A stretch of 53,039 nt of DNA from CAZTHC01 sp964613425 (GTDB lineage: Bacteria; Bacillota; Clostridia; TANB77; CAG-508), in the NCBI GenBank assembly GCA_964613425.1, contig CAZTHC010000001.1:1-53039 (forward strand). The letters are read 5' to 3'. Below are positions 52,653 through 53,039 of the stretch, piece after piece. Position 1 is the stretch's first letter. Each line of letters opens with the position of its first letter. The notes under the pieces are model-generated. The model was not told the origin of the DNA and searched no databases. It saw only the letters and a program-made list of their open reading frames with translations. Position numbers and translations under genes: made by a program.

Positions 52653-53039
52653 TTATTCAAATTTTTCTCCTTTTTCTCTTGCTATTACTCGTATTGGTGT
52701 TCCTTCTAATCCGAAATTATTTCGTATTTGATTAACTAAATATCTTTCATATGAAAAATGAAATAACTGTTTATTATTAACAAATACTATAAATGTTGGT
52801 GGCTTTGTAGAAGCCTGTGTTACATATAATATTTTTAATCTTTTTCCTTTATCTGTAGGTGGTTGTACTACAGCAATAGCTTCATTAATAACTTGATTTA
52901 ACATAGATGTAGAAATTCTCATTGCATTTTGACTTGCTACATGATTTATTAAGTCAAAAATTTTTTCTACTCTTTGTCCTGTTTTTGCAGATATAAATAA
53001 TATTGGTGCATAAGATAAATAAGATAATTTATTATATAC
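52653..53039 (-). CDS. der: GTPase Der (EngA), C-terminal part
   Basis: Only the last 128 residues are in the window; the gene continues past its end. The visible part begins within the second G domain with YAPILFISAKTGQRVEKIFDLI (the G5 SAK motif). It then has the KH-like C-terminal domain (STSMLNQVINEAIAVVQPP, LKILYVTQASTKPPTFIVFVN, FEGTPIRV-like LEGTPIRVIAREK). Der acts in 50S subunit assembly. It is followed by plsY about 20 nt downstream. Confidence 0.92.
   Translation of the reverse strand, partial: VYNKLSYLSYAPILFISAKTGQRVEKIFDLINHVASQNAMRISTSMLNQVINEAIAVVQPPTDKGKRLKILYVTQASTKPPTFIVFVNNKQLFHFSYERYLVNQIRNNFGLEGTPIRVIAREKGEKFE

Noticed and set aside
1..53039. CRISPR arrays, tRNA or rRNA genes, insertion sequences, prophage
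   Set aside because: No regularly spaced direct repeats, no cloverleaf ending in CCA, no transposase or phage structural gene was seen. The short repeats found are dispersed single units.

Overview
The window is about 53 kb of chromosome from a low-G+C, endospore-forming member of the Clostridia, probably an uncultured gut-type lineage. The spoIIA operon, spoIID, spoIIQ, spoIVA and a gerA-type operon show that it sporulates. Strong Shine-Dalgarno sites, a Thr T-box and a PadR/DUF1700/DUF4097/PspC operon also fit this group. Most genes lie on the minus strand. I saw no tRNA or rRNA genes, no CRISPR array and no insertion sequence.

Layout. 1-1.9 kb: asparagine synthetase (+). 1.9-3.9 kb: a small zinc-ribbon protein and a secreted caspase-fold-like protein paired with a membrane-anchored PepSY-like protein. 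4-14 kb: mutS-miaB-nudix-rpe-rsgA-prkC-prpC-rlmN, a housekeeping block with the kinase/phosphatase pair. 14-21 kb: a cell-surface glycan locus (GT2 with C-terminal membrane segments, ABC-2 permease and ATPase, a fused GT2-GT4, a GT2 and a GT4). 21-28.5 kb: ligA, a TGS-containing uridine-kinase-like gene, an orphan 78-aa gene, the PadR envelope operon, a Pi transporter and a second orphan small gene. 28.7-35.6 kb: a Ca/Na antiporter, spoIVA, then gerAA-AB-AC plus a small membrane protein (+). 35.5-42.4 kb: rnr and secG, a pseudouridine synthase (+), spoIIQ-spoIID-sigF-spoIIAB-spoIIAA. 42.7-47.2 kb: thrS behind a T-box and a prepilin-like GLUG-repeat surface protein. 47.5-53 kb: rlmH, pgi, a lipoprotein, gpsA, plsY and the end of der.

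The exceptional feature is genome decoding. Six otherwise well-conserved genes (prkC, a GT2 glycosyltransferase, gerAA, a RluA-family synthase, sigF and the GLUG surface protein) are each split by +1 frameshifts, seven in all because gerAA has two. At every one the zero-frame codon at the break is CGG. Skipping its C, or reading the quadruplet CGGN as a single glycine, restores the family-consistent protein with a Gly at the join. Reading every gene by eye, I found only two other in-frame CGG codons in roughly 15,000 codons, both in small genes. This points to CGG being unassigned as Arg in this organism and acting as a +1 recoding signal. If so, single C insertions before glycine codons are tolerated even in essential and sporulation genes. 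Systematic sequencing error is the main competing explanation and is argued against in the findings.

Other features include two families of short intergenic palindromic repeats, a 13-bp perfect inverted repeat inside the padR promoter, two orphan small genes that each have a palindrome just after the -10, and a sigma-H-like promoter in front of spoIIAA.
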